Below, piece by piece: positions 61,952 through 64,000 of a stretch of DNA of 64,000 nt. The stretch lies in assembly GCF_031880315.1 (NCBI RefSeq), contig NZ_CP134771.1, forward strand, positions 5,581,001-5,645,000, read 5' to 3'. Position numbers and translations under genes: made by a program. The stretch is from Pseudomonas baltica (lineage in GTDB: Bacteria; Pseudomonadota; Gammaproteobacteria; Pseudomonadales; Pseudomonadaceae). Each line of letters begins with the position of its first letter. Position 1 is the stretch's first letter. Below the pieces are notes generated by a model. The model saw only the letters and a program-made list of their open reading frames with translations. It had not been told where the DNA came from and made no database searches.

Positions 61952-62836
61952 TCAGCTTTTCGGGTCGAGGGCATCGCGCAGGCCATCGCCCAGCAGGTTG
62001 AAACACAGCACCGTGATGTAGATCGCCACGCCCGGCGCGATCGACATCCACGGCGCCTGTTCCATGAAATTCTTCGCGGTGTTGAGCATCGAACCCCAGG
62101 ACGGCGAGGGCGGTTGCTGGCCCAGCCCGAGGAACGACAAACTGGCTTCGGCGAGAATAGCCGACGCGATGGTCAGCGTCGCTTGCACCACCAGTGGCGA
62201 CAGCACGTTGGGCAGTACATAGCGCAGGATGATCCAGCGGTCGGGCAGGCCGATGGCGCGGGCGCCTTCGAGGTAATCCTCGTGGCGGATCGCTAATACC
62301 TGACCGCGCGTCAGGCGGCAGAAAATCGGCATCGCCGACAGCCCGATGGCGATCATCGCGTTGGTCAGGCTTGGGCCTAAAAAGGCTCCCAAGGCAATCG
62401 CCAGCACCAGGAACGGACACGATAGCAGCGCCTCCATGATGCGCGAGATGATCGCGTCGAGCTTACCGCCAAAGTAGCCAGCGATCAGCCCCAGGGGCAC
62501 GCCGATGAGCATGGCGATCGCCACCGACACACCGCCCGCCAGCAACGAGCTGCGCGCACCCCACAGCAAGCGCGAAAACAGATCGCGGCCCAGTTCGTCG
62601 GTGCCCAGCCAATGCAACATCGACGGCGCTTTGCGCACCAGCAGGAAGTTGGCTTTGAGCGGGTCGTACGGCGCGATCCACGGCGCCAGCAGCGCGGCCA
62701 GAATGAACAGCAACAGCACCCCGGAGCCGATGACCGCGCCTTTGTTGGCGAGGAATTTACGCACGAACGGCGAGCGGCTGCGCGGCGTGAGGGTGAGGTC
62801 GGTCGAGGCTGAATCGGTCGCAGCGACGAAGCTCAT
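61952..62836 (-). CDS. Peptide/glutathione ABC transporter permease, DppC/GsiD type
   Basis: A 294-aa permease with the N-terminal OppC_N region (RSPFVRKFLANKGAVIGSGV), the six-TM core and the EAA loop as EGARAIGLPDRWIILRYVLP. TM5 area LAEASLSFLGLGQQPPSPSW is the DppC hallmark. Start ATG 62836 overlaps the DppB stop by 4 nt, which supports this start over longer forms. Inner-membrane channel for di/tripeptides, opines or glutathione; it pairs with the DppB-type gene and needs an ATPase not in this window. Confidence 0.92.
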   Translation of the reverse strand: MSFVAATDSASTDLTLTPRSRSPFVRKFLANKGAVIGSGVLLLFILAALLAPWIAPYDPLKANFLLVRKAPSMLHWLGTDELGRDLFSRLLWGARSSLLAGGVSVAIAMLIGVPLGLIAGYFGGKLDAIISRIMEALLSCPFLVLAIALGAFLGPSLTNAMIAIGLSAMPIFCRLTRGQVLAIRHEDYLEGARAIGLPDRWIILRYVLPNVLSPLVVQATLTIASAILAEASLSFLGLGQQPPSPSWGSMLNTAKNFMEQAPWMSIAPGVAIYITVLCFNLLGDGLRDALDPKS

Positions 62837-63780
62837 GAGGCAGTCCTCAAGCGTGGATTGATCAGGCGATAGAGCACATCGGCCAGCAGGTTGAGCAGCA
62901 GGAAACCGATGGCGACGCACAGCACCACGCCTTGCACCACCGCGTAATCGCGATTGAACACGGCGTCCACAATCATCTTGCCGAACCCCGGAATGCTGAA
63001 CACCTGCTCAGTGAGCACCGCCCCGCCCAGCAGCTCGCCGAACAGCAGGGTGGTCAGGGTCACGATCGGCATCAGGGCGTTGCGCAGGGCGTGCTTGAGG
63101 ATCACCGTGCGCGGCAACAAGCCCTTGGCTCTTGCGGTGCGCACATAGTCGGCGCGCAGCACTTCGAGCATGGCGCTGCGGGTGTGGCGCATCAGCACCC
63201 CGGACAGCCCGGCGCCGAGCACGAAGGCCGGCAGAATCAGGGTCTTGAGGTTCTGCCCAACGTCCTCACCCAGCGGCACGAAGCCCGAGGCGGGTAGCCA
63301 TTGCAGCTTCACGGCGAAGATCATGATCAGCACAATCCCCAGCCAGAAGTGCGGAATCGAGATGCCCGACAGGGCAAAGATATTCGCGCCGTAATCCACC
63401 GCCGTGCCTTTGCGCACCGCAGAGATCACCCCGGTGGGAATGCCGATCAGCAGCGCGATGAGCAACGCCAGCACTGCCAGTTCCAGGGTCACCGGCAGCT
63501 TGGACGCCAGCAGGACGGTCACCGGCTGCTCGGTGCGCAGCGAGGTGCCGAAGTCGCCTTGCAGCACGTTGCCGACCCAGTGCAGGTACTGCAGCGGCAC
63601 CGGATCGTTGAGCCGGTATTTATCGCGCAGGTACGCCATCACCGCAGGGTCGCGCTCTTCGCCGGCCATGGCCAGCACCGGATCACCCGGCAGCAGTTTC
63701 TGCAGGGTGAAGACGAACAGCGACACCAGGATCAGCGTCGGAATGGCGCTGAGCAGGCGTCTGAAGATGAACGTCAGCAT
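62833..63780 (-). CDS. Peptide/glutathione ABC transporter permease, DppB/GsiC type
   Basis: A 315-aa permease. N-terminal LTFIFRRLLSAIPTLILVSL, the PGDPVLAMAGEE motif, the EAA loop YVRTARAKGLLPRTVILKHA and LTTLLFGELLGGAVLTEQVF are all DppB signatures. Its stop overlaps the DppC start by 4 nt. It follows a 26-nt gap after the binding-protein gene. Substrate family: dipeptide, nickel, glutathione or opine; the GGT gene downstream favours glutathione or gamma-glutamyl peptides. Confidence 0.93.
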   Translation of the reverse strand: MLTFIFRRLLSAIPTLILVSLFVFTLQKLLPGDPVLAMAGEERDPAVMAYLRDKYRLNDPVPLQYLHWVGNVLQGDFGTSLRTEQPVTVLLASKLPVTLELAVLALLIALLIGIPTGVISAVRKGTAVDYGANIFALSGISIPHFWLGIVLIMIFAVKLQWLPASGFVPLGEDVGQNLKTLILPAFVLGAGLSGVLMRHTRSAMLEVLRADYVRTARAKGLLPRTVILKHALRNALMPIVTLTTLLFGELLGGAVLTEQVFSIPGFGKMIVDAVFNRDYAVVQGVVLCVAIGFLLLNLLADVLYRLINPRLRTAS

Positions 63781-63805
63781 GCGCGCTCCTCGGCAGGTGC
63801 CCAGA

Positions 63806-64000
63806 TCATTTGAAGGCGACGTCGGTCAGGCGGATCAAGCCGTCCGGGCTTGGCACGAAGCCGCTCAGTTTGTTGCTCATGGCAATGATGCGCGGGTCGA
63901 AATACAGGTAGGTGCCCGGCACATCGACTGCCATCAAGCGCAGGGCTGCGGCGTACAGCGCCTGGCGCTGGGTTTGGTCGTTGGTGGTGCGCGCCTTGTT
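63806..64000 (-). CDS. ABC transporter substrate-binding protein, C-terminal end (cut by window edge)
   Basis: The last 64 codons of an SBP_bac_5 protein. Visible pattern: QTQRQALYAAALRLMAVDVP, GTYLYFDPRIIAMSNKLSGF and the end SPDGLIRLTDVAFK. This is the usual C terminus of DppA/GsiB periplasmic binding proteins. The rest lies beyond the right edge. It is the first seen gene of the dpp/gsi-like operon. Confidence 0.85.
   Translation of the reverse strand, partial: NKARTTNDQTQRQALYAAALRLMAVDVPGTYLYFDPRIIAMSNKLSGFVPSPDGLIRLTDVAFK

Overview
The window reads as a high-GC gamma-proteobacterial chromosome, most probably a Pseudomonas of the fluorescens/syringae/putida complex. The grounds are the gene families (DctA, L-talarate/galactarate dehydratase, many LysR regulators, a TonB siderophore receptor, an AlgE-type R-module protein), a REP-like hairpin near 6429, and a dispersed intergenic repeat with the core CTGCTTCTGGCCGATTGCTGCC that I associate with pseudomonads. 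The genus is inferred from family resemblance only. No rRNA, tRNA or CRISPR array was seen.

Layout. 1-6.4 kb: a truncated AraC regulator divergent from an SDR, a Lys-rich histone-H1-like small protein, an RTX protein built only of alginate-epimerase-like R modules, a DUF4174 protein, a DUF1206 membrane protein and an SRPBCC protein. 6.5-8.7 kb: an IS1182-family element with a frameshifted transposase and an extra passenger-like ORF. 8.7-24.2 kb: small regulator/enzyme pairs (LysR/alpha-beta hydrolase, TauE/AraC, DMT/LysR, TetR-SDR-MFS, SDR, MDR dehydrogenase/LysR). Within this stretch an IS3-family element interrupts a SnoaL-like gene and a short inverted-repeat element (MITE-like) is present. 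24.4-28.4 kb: a LacI-controlled galactarate/talarate module (lacI, MFS transporter, dehydratase) with two palindromic operators around the lacI terminator. 28.4-32.0 kb: a GntR-linked pair of a fumarase/aspartase-superfamily lyase and DctA. 32.2-34.8 kb: a YcaC-like hydrolase and an MHS transporter.

35.1-40.7 kb is a catabolic cluster: FadR-type GntR, LigI-like amidohydrolase, ACS-type MFS transporter, LysR, RraA/GalC-like aldolase and a DUF1932 dehydrogenase. The transporter and aldolase promoters share an exact 14-mer. After two pseudogene scraps come a TonB-dependent receptor (41.3-43.5 kb) and a LysR-divergent operon at 43.9-50.4 kb. That operon runs MFS, SDR, Tat-signal flavodoxin, aldo/keto reductase, exported cupin, exported carboxymuconolactone decarboxylase-like protein and lipoprotein hydrolase, so several redox-type enzymes are predicted to lie outside the cytoplasm.

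51.5-55.2 kb is a decaying, lower-GC region. It holds a DMT-transporter stump, several small unassigned genes of a type often seen as orphan immunity genes, two tiny overlapping ORFs and a broken IS30 element. From 55.2 kb to the end lie a chemoreceptor, an OFA-type MFS transporter with a gamma-glutamyltransferase-like enzyme, a second such enzyme, and a dipeptide/glutathione-type ABC importer (permeases complete, binding protein cut by the window edge). Together these suggest uptake and hydrolysis of gamma-glutamyl or peptide-like compounds.
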